Counted from the first letter of the stretch, positions 1-12,330 are shown. The stretch is 64,000 nt of DNA from Rhyzopertha dominica (GCA_025024175.1 QCXZ01000138.1:4092002-4156001), one strand, 5' to 3'. Notes: a model not told the origin generated them from the sequence alone. Program-made: numbers and translations.

Positions 1-620
1 TCTTCCTTATTATGTACTGGAGTTTTATACATCTGAGACTTAATTAAACTCTAAAGGGGATTTAGGAGGGCCTTCTTAAGGAACGTTCCGGTCTTCAAAA
101 GGATAGTGATGTTTTCCTGAAACATCAATTGAAGAATTTGCCGATGACCCGTCTAACTGATACCAACACGAAAGACAATAGTGCTCAAAATTTGCAAATA
201 CTTTCCAGTAGTCAGTTTTCATTAAACATAACACACGCTATTTCATTCTTCAAAAGTAAACAAAACACATTAAAACCAAAAATCAAATGTAGATTTCCAT
301 TCGACCACTAATGGGTATTTCTAGTATTAATTAACCCATCGTTTGAAAATAGAGCCTCATCGTTACAAATAATTATATATAAAACAGAGGGTTCTTCACC
401 GGAGTTTCTCTTAAAAAAAAAATGCCACCCTATGTCCAAAATCACCAATTTCCAGAGCGTGATCCTTCATAAATTACACAATTTTTCTTTCAACATTCTG
501 TGGCAGAGTGCATAAGAAACTTCTTTCTTTCAAATGATGTAAGCTTTTTGGCCATCGGTATTAGGTTTAACGCTTTTCCGCACTCTTCATGGATGTCAAA
601 TATGTTAAAAATGCTATAAC
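1..620. other. Intergenic, no feature seen
   Basis: AT-rich DNA with no recognisable protein, RNA gene or repeat boundary. Short open frames here have no family resemblance. Confidence 0.5.
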
Positions 621-1466
621 TACTTCCACATCCAACGGATGGGAAGTATTGTATCGCGAAAAAAAAATTTTCAAAAATTTTTATTGTCTGTGTGTCTGTC
701 CGTGACTGTGTCTGTGGTATTGTTTGTGGACACGATAACTTTCGAAAGACAATATATGAACTTGAAATTTGGCAAACGTATAAATCTCAACTACCCAAAG
801 CGACCTATTGTTTCTGGAGTAAGTAGGCTATCGGGAAGGGGGCGATATTGAAGGGTAATTACCTTTTTTGCAAATTTTAATTTTTTTACATTTATTTTTT
901 TCGTTTTAGTATGTGATTAGTAGTATAACTGCGAGTACTATTAGTTCTTATAAATTTTCGGTACAGCAAACTGTTTAGAAGATATTAGCAAAAAAGCGTG
1001 ACTTAAAGAAAACGGTTTTTCTTAAATAGCTCCAAATATATTTAATATATTCAAAAAATGAAAATACCATCAGATAGGAAATAAAATTTCTCACAAAAAG
1101 TGTCTTAGAAAATTTATCCAAAATTTTGACATTTTCGAAATATTTCCAAAAAACCTATTTCTGACCCTGCTCGTACGATTTTTTTAAAATTTTGGTATTA
1201 TATAGAAAATTTCTGATCAGAAAGCGCTCTTGTAATTTTTTTGTTAAGTTAATAATTTTCGAGTTATTTGGAAAAAAAACGATTTTAAAAATCTATACCT
1301 ATATTTTTGATAATATCACGAAGACTGTTTGTCTTGGAAAAAATGTGTAGAGAGAAAAAATGCTCAAAACCTGATTACTAATCGTATAGTATAAGAAATA
1401 AAAACGTAAATGTCATTTTGCCAATTGGATGTGGAAGTATTGATTCAATTTGCAGCGGTTTTTTTC
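621..1466. repeat. 0.85-kb dispersed repeat, copy 1
   Basis: This block is clearly homologous to 59001-59869. It opens with TACTTCCACATCCAA (621-635), and the exact inverse TTGGATGTGGAAGTA lies near the other end (1425-1439), so it has 15-bp terminal inverted repeats. About 25 further bases (TTGATTCAATTTGCAGCG plus a T run) are also shared between the copies, so the true end may be near 1466. A 70-codon frame at 639-851 is not kept in the second copy, which has an insertion and shifted frame, so the repeat looks non-coding. Its class is not recognised: a MITE-like non-autonomous element is the simplest reading. Confidence 0.75.
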
Positions 1467-3599
1467 ATTGCAATACAAAATGTGTGGAAAAGTTCACGCA
1501 TGTCGAGTTATGGTATGTAACAAAACATAACAAAAATGCTTTGTATTTATAATCCACGTCGTCCTGTAGTGCTAGTGTAGGAAACGAAAGAAAATTAAAG
1601 AATAAGGCAAGTACCTTGAAAAGTCACTTGAATTCAACCGGAATTTGCTGATGAAAAAGAAGAGCATTTCTACTCAAAAGTTTCGACACATCTTTGAAGT
1701 CAATGATGCCCCACTATAGTATTTTAAAACAATTTAACTATCTGGGTATAGGCTATAATGCCTTAATTAAATCTTCTTTAGGAAAACATACATGAAATTA
1801 CATCCACCATAAATTACAAAGAAAAAAGGGAACTGACAATAGCTATTTGTTAGCAGAAAGCGCTATAACTTTAATTCAATAAAGTGGAGCTAACTTCAAG
1901 TATGTCTTCTTAAAGATTTTATTATTAACAAAATCCACTTAGAGATATGCATCAGTTTTCAATTTCTTGATCCATACTGTCTTCTTTTTTTCCTAAAAGC
2001 AATTTGAGAGAAATGAGACAATTATCGCAATTTTCGAAAAAAAAATACAATTATTTAGAAAATGATTAAAGTGGGATATGTCAGAATTAATAAAATATGT
2101 TCAGAGTTATACAGGGAATTCGAAAACATCATAGGATGTTTAAATGAGAAAGTTGTCATTCACTTCCTGTATAACCAGAAGTGCATAAATGCCAAAAGTT
2201 TAGTTATTACAATCCTTTTCCCTAATGCACCTTTAATGTGAATCACACTGTACACCTACATATGAATATATAAACAATCCTATTCAATACAGGCTACTAG
2301 ATTTTACCTCATCTCATACATTTCTGAAAAAATATTAGTTAAGACGTCATCACAATTTAGTGTATTATTATATTTCATAAAGCGGTAACAGATAATACGT
2401 AAAAAAGCTAAGAGATGCTTAAAATTTTATGAAAATAGCTGGCTTGATATACTCGTAAAAGAATTAAAAAAAAACTAGCAAAGGAAGTTTTCAATATGGC
2501 AAATCAAAAAATGGAAAAACTTCTACAACATACCCTCCAAGCAGACGCCGTCCGTATCCACTTAACAACTAAAAAAAAAGCCCACTAAACCAGGTACGTT
2601 TTATTTATTTCGGTGTTCACTCACGCGCACAAAAATCGCGTACTTTTTGTTCCCGATGGACAAAAGTATCGCAGGAAGCGCTGGATAAACATCTGCATAC
2701 GGCGCACTGGTATATGAGGTCCGTTTGTTCCGCGGACAATAATAATTGACAAGCGACGACGCACGACGCTCTACGCTCAAGCGTCCCGCATGTGTAGGAA
2801 TGGGAACCCTCCGCTCGAAAGTTTTTAATGACGCGACGCTATCGAGGTGAATAATTGTTGATTAAATCGCCAAAACAAACGAATGACGAGGACCGTTATC
2901 TCGGGAAGACTAACTCTAGTACGGATCGCGGCTATCATTTTCGGCGTACGATTGCACAATGGGCGGCTTTCCATATGAAATGAACGTGCAAGCCGAAATC
3001 TGGAGATAGCGAATGATGGGAAAAACCGTCTAAATTAAATTGATTAAAACACCTGTGGGTAGACAGCTATGAGGAAGTATCGCCTGCACAACCAGTGCCG
3101 GACTGTTGAATTGCTAATGAAAGTGCAGCTTTGAATATCAACGAATTCCGTAAAATTTTTCATTTATAATTAGGTATCAACTATTAATTATTAATACAGA
3201 TGCAAAATATACGATTAGATTGTATATCTCACTGCAATGAGGATTCAGACTATTCCTAAAAAATTACGTATTTTCTCCCGAACACTAATTACCTATTAAA
3301 TCATTAAAGATCAAAAGGCAGAATCCAATATATGGATGCATCTAGTTATCGAATGAACAAGATAATCGACCTTCTCCTGACGTATCTCATTTCAGTCTAC
3401 TTGCACAGCATCATGAAGTGGCCCTTGACTCAGAAGAGGATGAGATAAATTTTGCAATATCCTACCCATAATGTCTCAGACGTTTGATAAGTGAAAGATA
3501 GGGAGATATTGAAGACAAACTCCTCGAATAGTGCATACTGTTTTTGTTTGACACACATGACTACCCTGCGTACCGTCTTAATTAGAAAACCCGCTCTGC
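1467..3599. other. Intergenic with a GC-richer segment
   Basis: No gene is recognised. About 2590-3010 is distinctly richer in CpG than the surrounding AT-rich DNA and has no transposon resemblance, so it could be a host regulatory segment. That is inferred from composition alone. Confidence 0.35.
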
Positions 3600-3969
3600 T
3601 ATACAGGATGTTTCACGAATGATAATGACCCTGACGAAATTAAAAATGCAACCCGAAATTCACTTGCAGAGGTAACAGGAGCCCTTCTATTTGGAAAACT
3701 TTGTCTGTATAAACGGGTAGCAGCGGAAGCATTTTTCTTGCATTCACCATAAATCAAAATCATATCTGTTTTTTCATCATTTGAACACATTTTGACTTTT
3801 AATAAATACAGTGACAGGAACCATAGCGCATAGCCGTCATAGATTCCGAATTTATTTTTAAAATAATACCATTACCTATGTAAAATAACCACATTGGCTA
3901 TGAGAATGTATTTTGGGTTGCATTTTTAATTTCGTCAGGGTCATTATCATTCGTGAAACATCCTGTATA
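3600..3969 (-). mobile_element. Foldback MITE derived from a Tc1/mariner-superfamily element
   Basis: The two ends, 3600-3658 and 3911-3969, are near-perfect inverted repeats of about 58 bp beginning TATACAGGATGTTTC. Between them, on the minus strand, an ATG at 3790 opens a reading frame with SNDEKTDMILIYGECKKNA and then RLYRQSFPNRRAP. This is the typical N-terminal helix-turn-helix start of insect transposases with a DDE_3 catalytic domain. After about 38 residues the frame runs straight into the opposite inverted repeat. The element is therefore an internally deleted copy that kept both termini, the 5' leader and the first part of the transposase gene. The family is recognised from the protein; the autonomous partner is not identified. 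Confidence 0.8.
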
Positions 3970-4199
3970 CTACGGAAAATATTAAATTCATTATTGATTT
4001 GAAAAAACAAGCCTTCAAAAAACTCAAGCATGACAGATCTGGGTCAAAATATGCGTAATTACCTAATAATTGCTCTCAAAAACAAAAAAAAAGCTTCTAT
4101 TCAGTGCCAGATAACAGTTAACAAACACGATTGTAATAAAATATGGTCAGATTTTTCTAAACGGGCTATTCACCGCTAGGCTCAATATATTATCTCTAT

Positions 4200-5260
4200 G
4201 AAACGCTCATGTGATAAATGACTTCCTTCTGAACGTGGAATCTAAAGCCATCGACCAACTCCTTTCCCTTGCTTAGTTCTCATCTTCAAATCTTCAACTG
4301 GAAGAGGTGACTCTGGATGAAGTTGAAAGGTTTTTTTGTACTCTCAAGTCTGAAGCTTATGGACGTGATTTTATCAGCTTGAGAATGTCGCAGGCGATTT
4401 TTCCTCCTGTAAGGAAGTTGTCACCCACGTCTTTTCAATTTGGTGTGGTGCCTAGTGGATGGAAAAAAAGTATAGTAATGCTTTTATCTAAAGAACCTTT
4501 GGCAAGAGAATTAAAGGAATCTTGCCAGTTATGTCTCAGGTTTTCACTAAGTTGTTAAATCACGTAATCTCTAATAAAACTCTTCCTGGTCAGCAATCTC
4601 GATTCAGGGAAAATTATAGAACAACAATGGTTCTTTTCAGATTTGTTAACGACCGCCCTCATAATACTGAAAAATCGATGGCTTCGCTAACGGTTCTGAT
4701 TAATTATAGCAAAACTTTTAACGTCTTCAAGCACAGCTTACTTTTGTTTAAGCTTAGTTACCTTGTAGTCACAGTATCTGTTTGTCATGGTTTGAAAGTT
4801 AGCTCCCCCATCGGACAAATACAGTTGGGTTGGATCAGTGCATGTCTAACGAGATCACCATTACTAAGGGTGTGCCGCAAGGTAGCGAACTTGGACCGAT
4901 TCTGTTTACCTTATACGCTCACGATCTTCCTATAGTGCAGTGTATAATAATTTGCTATGTTCTCTAAATATGTTCTCTTATAGTGAACGCTTGTAAGTTG
5001 CGGCATTGTGAGTCGGATTTCCGAAATTGAGGAGTAAATGACGATATTATTAGTTTTCCCAACACGGATGAAAATTTAGGTGTTTTATTTGACAGTCACA
5101 TTAATTCTGAGAGTCATGTGCTAGCTAAATGTCGGGCAAGTTATGCTCTCTTACGTTGTGTGTATAGACACAAATTTTTACTGCCCAGCAGTATAAGTGG
5201 TAGCTGGTGAATACACTAGTACTTAGCTTTGTTGGTTACTGTTATACTGTTTAGTTCCAC
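4200..5260 (+). pseudogene. Decayed LINE reverse transcriptase
   Basis: Pieces of a non-LTR retrotransposon RT appear in order across several frames. They are a pre-finger region (LDEVERFFCTLKSEAYGRD near 4310), the VVPSGWKKSIVMLL finger motif, an NYSKTFN box (normally YSKAFD) and GVPQGSELGPILFTLY near 4870. A NLGVLFDSHINSESHV thumb motif follows near 5070. Several frameshifts and stops separate these, and no intact YADD box was found. The fragment is on the plus strand, truncated at both ends and not functional. Clade is uncertain; it resembles Jockey/CR1-type insect LINEs. Confidence 0.75.
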
Positions 5261-5359
5261 TTTCTCACTAATTCACTTAAATATAAGATGTAAATTCTAC
5301 AAAAAACTTGCTTCCGGTTCTGTTTCAACATCCATAAAAGGTTACACATATTACATTTT

Positions 5360-6162
5360 TTTTATAATAATTACAATATCCTAAAAACGATTTGCTATTT
5401 TATATAGTAGCTTTAAATATACATATATCTGTAATTCACGATCACGATATCTTGCAGGTTTGGATCGACTAGGAAGATTATATAATTTTCTCTGTATTTG
5501 GGTGTCAATCTTTTTCCAACTGTTTAGTTCCTTCGTCAGGGCTTCTAAATCACAAAATATAACAATAAAAATATGAAGCAAAAGAATACAAAACTCACTA
5601 AACGTGATAATAGCAATAAAACTGCGTCCACAATCGACCATATAGAAACTTCACAATACCAATTGTAAAATATAAAATAGCATTCAGTGTATAAATAACG
5701 TATAAATGCAATAATAAAAATGTTGAAATGTATACAGAGGCTGTTATAAAATTATCTTGACATAATCTTTTTGAAAACAAGGAAAACGTGTCTTGACACT
5801 TTTTTTAAAACGGGACGAGATACATTCAAAACACAATAAAATTTATTTATCAATGCTTCCATTGTGACCATCTGGTCATATGTATAAATTGCACTTAAAT
5901 ACTGAGTATCAGTTTTTTTTTATTAATTAGTTCATTCTGTTTGTTAATGTTAATTATTTCTTTTATTAGTCTTTTCTTGTAAACTGATTCTGTAGCAATT
6001 TTTTTTATATTTTTAAAGTCAATACTATGGAAAAAATTGAAAACATGATTTGCTAAAGCACACTTTGTTAGACCGTTCCAAAGTTTGACCCACGTATGTT
6101 TCTGAACAATTTTTACAGTTTAAATTATAGATTACATATAAACATAGTGATATGAGAGTATG
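5360..6162 (-). pseudogene. Penelope-like element, 3' part (copy A)
   Basis: On the minus strand at about 6135-5930 the translation reads YNLNCKNCSETYVGQT followed by degraded sequence. This is the start of the GIY-YIG endonuclease domain that ends Penelope-like retroelement proteins (CxxC ... YVGQT). Downstream (5900-5360) is non-coding sequence that includes a hammerhead-like core. The upstream side stops at 6163, exactly where mariner copy A begins, so the mariner may have inserted into this element. I could not confirm Penelope sequence beyond the mariner at 7501. Confidence 0.6.
5510..5540 (-). ncRNA. Degenerate hammerhead-like motif (Penelope copy A)
   Basis: On the minus strand an exact CTGACGA box is followed by a 4-bp stem (AACT-loop-AGTT) and then GGAAAAAG in place of GAAA. 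Order and spacing match a hammerhead core, but the second box is imperfect and the helix I and III strands are not convincing. It is probably a decayed ribozyme. Confidence 0.4.
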
Positions 6163-6164
6163 TA

Positions 6165-7498
6165 CGAGGCATGTTTTTTTTAAGTAAGTACCGTTTTCGA
6201 ATTAAAAAAAGACATGCAAAGATATCGCAATAATTTTATCTTACATGAAAGCCTGTACCTTAATCTACTTTTCTACATAATTTCCGTGAATATTGAGGCA
6301 CTTGTCATAACGTGGCACCAGTTTTTGAATACCCTCCTCATAAAATTCTGCCGCCTGACTTGTTAACCACTGTATCACAAATGTTTCGACTTCGTTATCG
6401 TCTTGAAGACGCTGACCACCCAGGTGTTTCTTCAAGTGCAGGAACAAATGGTAGTCGCTGGGCGCCAGATCAGGGCTGTATGGAGGATGATCTAGAGTTT
6501 CCCATTTAAAAGATTTGATGAGATCTTTGGTCCGATTAGCCACATGTGGACGGGCATTGTCATGCAGCAAAACGATACCCTTACTCAACTTGCCACGTCT
6601 TTTGTTCTGGATTGCACGACGCAGATTGTTCAATGTCTTACAATAAGACGCTGCATTGATTGTCTCATTACGAGGCAGAAACTCCACTAGCAATACTCCT
6701 TTTCTGTCCCAAAAAAACTGTGCACATGATTTTCCGGGCAGAAATTGTTTGCTTAAACTTCACTTTTTTGGGTGATGATGAATGTCGCCATTCCATGGAT
6801 TGTTGTTTCGATTCTGGTGTGACGTAGGCCACCCATGTTTCGTCACCAGTAACAATTTGGTCTAAAAAATATTCACCTTCATTGTGGTACCGCTCAAGGA
6901 AATTCAATGCACTACCTAAACGTTGGGTTTTGTGCAAATCCGTCAACATTTTCGGAACCCAACGTGAACACAATTTCCGGTAATTCAAGTTCTCGGTCAC
7001 AATGCGATACAAAACACTACGAGAATATTGAGGAAAGCAGTCGCACAATGATGAAATTGTAAAGCGTCTGTTTTCTCTCACGTTTTCGTTCACTTTCGGC
7101 ACCAAATCTTCATTAACGACCGAAGGACGCCCACTCCGTTCTTCATCATGCACATTTGTGCGGCCATCTTTAAATGCTCTCACCCATTTCCTTACCATTC
7201 CATCACTCGTAATGTTTTGTCCGTAAACTTCACAGATCTTACGATGAATATCGATCGGTTTTACGCCTTTAGCACTAAGAAATCGTATAACAGCCCGTAC
7301 TTCACAATCGGCGGGACTCACGATTGTCGGAGGCATCTTAAACACTCAGTAAACAACGTATACAATGAAGAATCAAACTGTAATGGCGTCAGTGCGTAGA
7401 CAAGAGATGTAGCTAACCAGTGCGCATGCGCGGAACGCCGACCGTAGCGCTGCGGCGGCGGAATCGCAAAACGGTACTTACTTAAAAAACATGCCTCG
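6165..7498 (-). mobile_element. Mariner element, copy A
   Basis: A full-length mariner of about 1.33 kb. The termini are inverted repeats starting CGAGGCATGTTTTTT and extending through AGTAAGTACCGTTTT. It is flanked by TA on both sides (6163-6164 and 7499-7500), the normal mariner target duplication. The single gene lies on the minus strand. It is nearly identical to copy B at 17915-19125, except that it keeps about 120 bp of coding sequence missing there. Both termini and nearly all coding sequence are preserved, so it looks like a young insertion. Confidence 0.93.
6265..7336 (-). pseudogene. Mariner transposase with one frameshift
   Basis: The gene starts at the ATG at 7336 (MPPTIVSPADCEV) and ends at 6265, about 356 residues allowing for one frameshift. 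An N-terminal HTH region (DIHRKICEVYGQNI) is followed by a second DNA-binding region. The catalytic D,D34D triad is visible: TGDETW (first Asp), LLHDNARPH (second Asp) and HPPYSPDLAPSDYHLF (third Asp). At about 6710 the minus strand has seven T where six would keep the frame into WDRKG, so the protein is cut after about 210 residues. All catalytic residues otherwise remain. The family excises and reinserts mariner DNA at TA sites. The single homopolymer indel could also be an assembly error. Confidence 0.9.
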
Positions 7499-7869
7499 TA
7501 TGTAGTATGTACTGTAGCGAGTAGGATTCGAGATAAATGACGATAGCGTACGTTAAGCTAATAGATACGAGATTCCTAAATATAAGAGTTTAATATTCGA
7601 AGGAAGCTTCATTTACCTTGGACGTAGCCTTGATAATAAGTTTTTTACCTTTCAGCACAGCTCGTTGACAGCATTTAAAACTAATCTTTAGCGACGGCTC
7701 TTTTCTTACCAGAATTACTGAAAATCAGGGTCGCTGATGTAATTTCGTTTTAGATATAAATATTTATTAAAATATGTATTTTGTACTTGTATTTGTAATA
7801 ATAATAACAACAACAATAATATTGCATTGAATTCTTGAAAAAGTGGATCTTATCAAAAAATATATGCTA

Positions 7870-7990
7870 CTTTACCTGGAATTTGAATAGGGCTTTCATG
7901 GTGCAGTGGTTAGCACGCTTGACTAGTAATCAGAAGGTAAAGTGTTCGAATCCTGGTTAAAGCTAACAATACTTTTTCAATGCATATATT
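7870..7990 (+). repeat. tRNA-Thr-like SINE head, copy 1
   Basis: Positions 7890-7965 can be drawn as a 76-nt tRNA-like unit. The A box TGGTGCAGTGG fits the consensus. The anticodon loop CTAGTAA gives an AGT (Thr) anticodon on an imperfect stem. The B box TGTTCGAATCC differs from consensus at one base. The acceptor strands GGGCTTT and AAAGCTA pair at six of seven positions, but the T stem is badly mispaired. Related sequence recurs at 8098-8165 both before and after the tRNA part, so this is better read as a tRNA-derived SINE or duplicated pseudogene than a working tRNA. Confidence 0.55.
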
Positions 7991-8097
7991 ATATCAACGC
8001 TTCGAAGCTCAAAAATACTGAGTGACGAGAGATTCAGCTGTAAATGTACCAAATGGCGTAAAGTAGCGTTACATGTCGTAAACTTTGACGTGTGTGC

Positions 8098-8165
8098 CAC
8101 TTTATTTGGAATTTTAATTCCTGGTTCGAACCCTGGGTAAAGCTGGCAATACCTTTCAATACATA
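8098..8165 (+). repeat. tRNA-Thr-like SINE, internally deleted copy 2
   Basis: The flank CACTTTATTTGGAATTTTAAT matches the sequence just upstream of the tRNA-like unit at 7869. It then jumps directly to a B-box region (TTCGAACCC) and the tail GGGTAAAGCTGGCAATACC, matching the end of copy 1. The A box and anticodon arm are missing. Confidence 0.5.
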
Positions 8166-8169
8166 TTCA

Positions 8170-10984
8170 TGTTTGTTACAATTAGCAAGGAAATTAATTA
8201 TTCAGTGTGATTATGATTTATCACAATTTTGCAAAAAATCGTCAATATGATAAAGAAATTACTGATTTGATTACTCTTACAACAGTGACATAGAAATCAA
8301 ATACGCTATGAATTTAAGTATGCTATATAATTTAGTATCGTAAGCAAAACCAGAGTATTTTGACAATTGGGAGTTTGCCACATACAAAAAATCAACTGCA
8401 CTACAAAACTGTACAAAGTAAAAATTATTTAAATAAATGTAATAACACTGCCATTAATTATTGTATTTCAGGCACTAGCGAAAAAGGAAGTGCCGCATAA
8501 ACGCATATGACCTCTAATTTTTGACAGCTATTCAATAGTACTTCACATCTGTGTTAGGATCAGACTGCGGCTTTTGCATTTATTTTATAATGCGTTGGGT
8601 GTTCCTTCCATTCTGAATATAATCTAAATTAACCCTGAAAACACCATTGTCTAAATTGGCATATACGCTAAATCACGTCACACGACTACGACATCGCAAC
8701 ACGCAGTTTTACGCGGGAATTTTTCCGTTTTGACAATAATAATGAGGCCATATACAGTTATCCAGCTCATTAGGTTCAATGATTATTATTACTGTCGAAT
8801 GATTAAATCGAAATACACAAATACCTATTATTAGGTGGAATCTGAACTCACAGCTAGAAGTGCAATGCCCTAGTGATTTGAAGAAAGGAAATCATTATAT
8901 TCTTGATTAATAAAGTAAAAAAGCAAAAGAATATGAACGACTGTGCATACTATTGTGAAAATGATGAGGCTGCATTTAAATGCGAACAAAACGTTCTAAT
9001 GCTCGAAAGTGAAAGCATAAGCCTGGCCAGCAATCATCATAACAGCTCAATTAATTAAATTACAAACAAGGTGCTAAACGCTACAAATATTTCACGATAA
9101 AATTAACATAACATTCCAACGGCCATTCTAATAGTATTTCTGCGCGAAATTTGTTATGTCCACTTTACGCTTGAACGATCTTCACTTGAACTGATTCTAT
9201 TAACACTTAGATTCCATAAATTTCAAGCAAAAAACCCGTGGTGCAGAGACATTAATTCCATTCGGCAATAATTTCGCATTATGGTGTAAAATCAATTTGC
9301 GGCTTAATACCGGCGGGTTGAATTTCACCTTGGCATTTGATATTGGAAACGGTTTCACTAATATAATTTTCAAGAGGTGTGCAAATGCAAGCGCAAACCA
9401 ATTTCTGTACAGATAAGATAATTGCATGGTGTCAAAGCAAACAGTAATTTCAGCGAACAGGTAGCGCGGTCGTTGTCTCCGAAGTGTGTCAAAAATAAGA
9501 GCTTATCGGTCGCTGTGATTTAGCAATAATTGAACGTTCGTTTAATTAGCACGCAAAAGAGACGTTTGTCTTACAATGAGGAGAGAATATGATAGATTAG
9601 AAAGTTGACAAGATCGTGGAGGTGTTAGAAATTAAAACTTTTATAATACTTAGAGACCAATTAAAGCAATGACGATTGTGTGATTTATTCGATATATTAT
9701 ATTATTCGTATAGGAAAGTTATGCTGGTATGGCATGTTTGCTCTTATTTGATTAAAACACTGGGGATTTTCAATCTAGTTTTCTTTCCTAGCGTTTATTT
9801 CTGTTATATAAGGTGAGAGTGAGGTGTGGTGCAGGTAAGTTAACAATTTTGGAATGCAGGGACTGTGTTCTTTAAACTTCCCCTTGTGGTAAAGTTAGAC
9901 CATGTTTTCAACAACTTGCTATTCAGATTCTCTTCTCTAAATGAGACAAAATATGCGGCAACAGCCAACACGGCAAGTTGAAAATGTTTATTTGCGGCTT
10001 TGACGTTGTTTCTCTAAATTACACTTTAGGCTTTCAGGTTATTAAGCCATTTTAATTGTAAGTTATCCACTGTAACACTTTTACTTTGTTAATGAAGACT
10101 TATTTATTATGATTCCCTTTAATACCATGTCACGATTACTTGCTTTGTAGCTACTGACTTTTTCGATTGTTTTACGGTATATTCATTGAAGTTGTTTTGT
10201 TCATTAATTTCGAAAAGAATATTTATATTAAATTAATATTTACATTTAATGTTTATTCCTGGGCATTGAAAGAAACACATACTTATTCGCACATTCAAAA
10301 GATGTAACAAGAGCAGGAGCAGATTTCTATGTTTAAGTACAAACCCTTAAGTAATTTTGGCTACAATATTATGTATGTAGTAATGAAGACAGTTATTTCG
10401 AAATTCCTACCTAATGCCTGTCTCAGTAATTTGTGATTTGGCACTGGTTTAGCTTATACAAGTGATCTTCACATTTTAAAATAAAACAGGCTAATTTTTT
10501 GTTAACCTTTACCAAACTCTAAAAGAGGTGTTCACTGCACATCTAAGATGTTACAAATAATTCTCGATAGTTAAGAAAGAAGTCGATCAAACGGAATATA
10601 ATTTATGCACGTTGGGAGATTGTTTAAGAACAAATGAATTTAATTTTAATTCCCCGTAGTTTGTAACACGCAAAATATCTTGTAATATATTTCTGTTTTA
10701 ATATGGGCCTGACCTTTATGTAGATTATCGTAACCAACGACCATTGCTTCTAAACTCTTAATGTTGTTGACATGCTGCGATGCGATCGTTCTAATTTTTG
10801 TCGACTTTCGCCAGGATTAGAACACATCCTTGATGTTTTCAGCTACTTAATACTATTATCAGTACAAGAGTAATCTGATATTGTTTATATCTTCCTCAAG
10901 ATTTTTCTGGATAAAGAATAAAGACCAGAGAATGTAAGTATGTTTTATTCCTCTTTGTTTCTCTATAATTTCCGAAAATTATTC
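8170..10984. other. Intergenic, no feature seen
   Basis: About 2.8 kb of AT-rich DNA without recognisable coding or mobile sequence. A frame at 9200-9427 (-) has no family resemblance and is treated as chance. Confidence 0.4.
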
Positions 10985-12330
10985 GCTTTAATAATAATCA
11001 TAATAATAATATAATTTATTCAATTCAACAGACCGAGGTCCAAAATGGATATAAAATGAAAGACATGTGCACAAAAATATGTAGTAGCTAAATATGAAAC
11101 AAAATACAACGTTTTAAAAGTTATAAAACATAAGTTACCTTCAGAAACAATCAAATACATGCACACCTGTTATTCTAGAGTTATACAGTCATAACATGAG
11201 TTTTGCAGTTTTTAACAAAATTATTTAAATTTTTAACAAAAATATCAACAATTTTACATATGCCATTGTGGCATCTAATCATGTTATTTACAGGTGAATT
11301 AAAGTATTGGTTAGTGCTAGAAAACAGAGGTTCAAAAGTCAAGTTATATACCGAATTAGGTCCAGGTACGCGAAAATTAATCTGCTGAACTAAGTTTGAA
11401 CAATCGATATAACCATGAATTAATTTAAATAAAAATACATTACACGATAACTTTCTGCGTTGGTACAAAAGCTCTAGTTTAAATTCTGTAAGTAATTCAT
11501 AAGAGGATAGTTACGAACAGGATATGCCTTATGCTTAATAAAATATAGATATTTACAAAACTTTCTTTGCATCTGTTGTATAGCTGTAATATGAACTGCA
11601 TAACTTGGATACCAAATAACTGAACAATATTGCAATTTAATTCTTACAAAAGAAAAAATAAACATTCAACATTACTGAACACTCTGGTATTTCTGACTAT
11701 AAAGCCCAGCATCTTGTAAGCTTGCGCGCATATGTGCTGAATGTGAGGAACAAATGACAGCTGGGAATCCACTATAACACTTAAATCTTTAACTTCACTG
11801 ACACTCTCAATAACATAGCCGCTTAACACATACCGATAAGCAACTGGTTTATGCTATTCAGTAAAACTAATTGCCTTGCATTTGGCTACATTGATGTTTT
11901 GTTTGTCTTTAATACACCACAAATTAAAATTGCCATTTGCAAAATTTGACAATCTTCAACGGAATATATACATTTACCAATTTTCAAATCATCAGCATAA
12001 ACATAGCTAGGACAACTAAAGTGCGAAAGTGCACCACTATAGTACAACAAGAATAGTATATGGCCTACGTTAGAGCCCTGAGTGACACCGCTAGGTATTA
12101 AGTATGTGTTGAATTTTGAGCCACCATATTCACCATATTGTGTACGACTTAAAAGTAATGATCTAAATAGATTTACTATACTATTACATAAACCAAAAGA
12201 ACTCAACTTTTTAAGTAGACAATGATGATCAACTACATCGAATGCCTCGGACAGATCTATATATATTACGTGCACTTGCTTCCTATCATTAAGAGCATTA
12301 GAAATAAACTGTGCATACATTTCACATCAG
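10985..12330 (-). pseudogene. LINE 3' half (reverse transcriptase and tail)
   Basis: Reading the minus strand from 12320, the RT shows IDLSEAFDVVDH, then PSGVTQGSNVGHILFLLYY, then the catalytic box VYADDLKIG. Near 11790 comes VKDLSVIVDSQLSFVPHI, and then the C-terminal LINE region (KLQYCSVIWYPSYAVH, and YQRRKLSCNVFLFKLIHG to about 11181). Several frameshifts break the frame. The element ends at about 10985 in an ATT/ATG-rich microsatellite, a typical insect LINE 3' tail. The endonuclease and the start of RT are missing, as in a 5'-truncated insertion. Confidence 0.85.

Noticed and set aside
639..851. 70-codon frame in the 0.85-kb repeat
   Set aside because: The homologous copy at 59001-59869 has an insertion, frameshifts and stops in the same place, so the frame is not maintained.
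6312..6509. Open frames on the plus strand inside mariner copies A and B (also 18060-18257 and 7148-7399)
   Set aside because: They are antisense shadows of the transposase gene and share its conservation only because the DNA is nearly identical.
7890..7965. Functional tRNA-Thr gene
   Set aside because: A and B boxes are good, but the T stem does not pair, the acceptor end mismatches, and a related truncated copy lies nearby. A SINE or pseudogene fits better.
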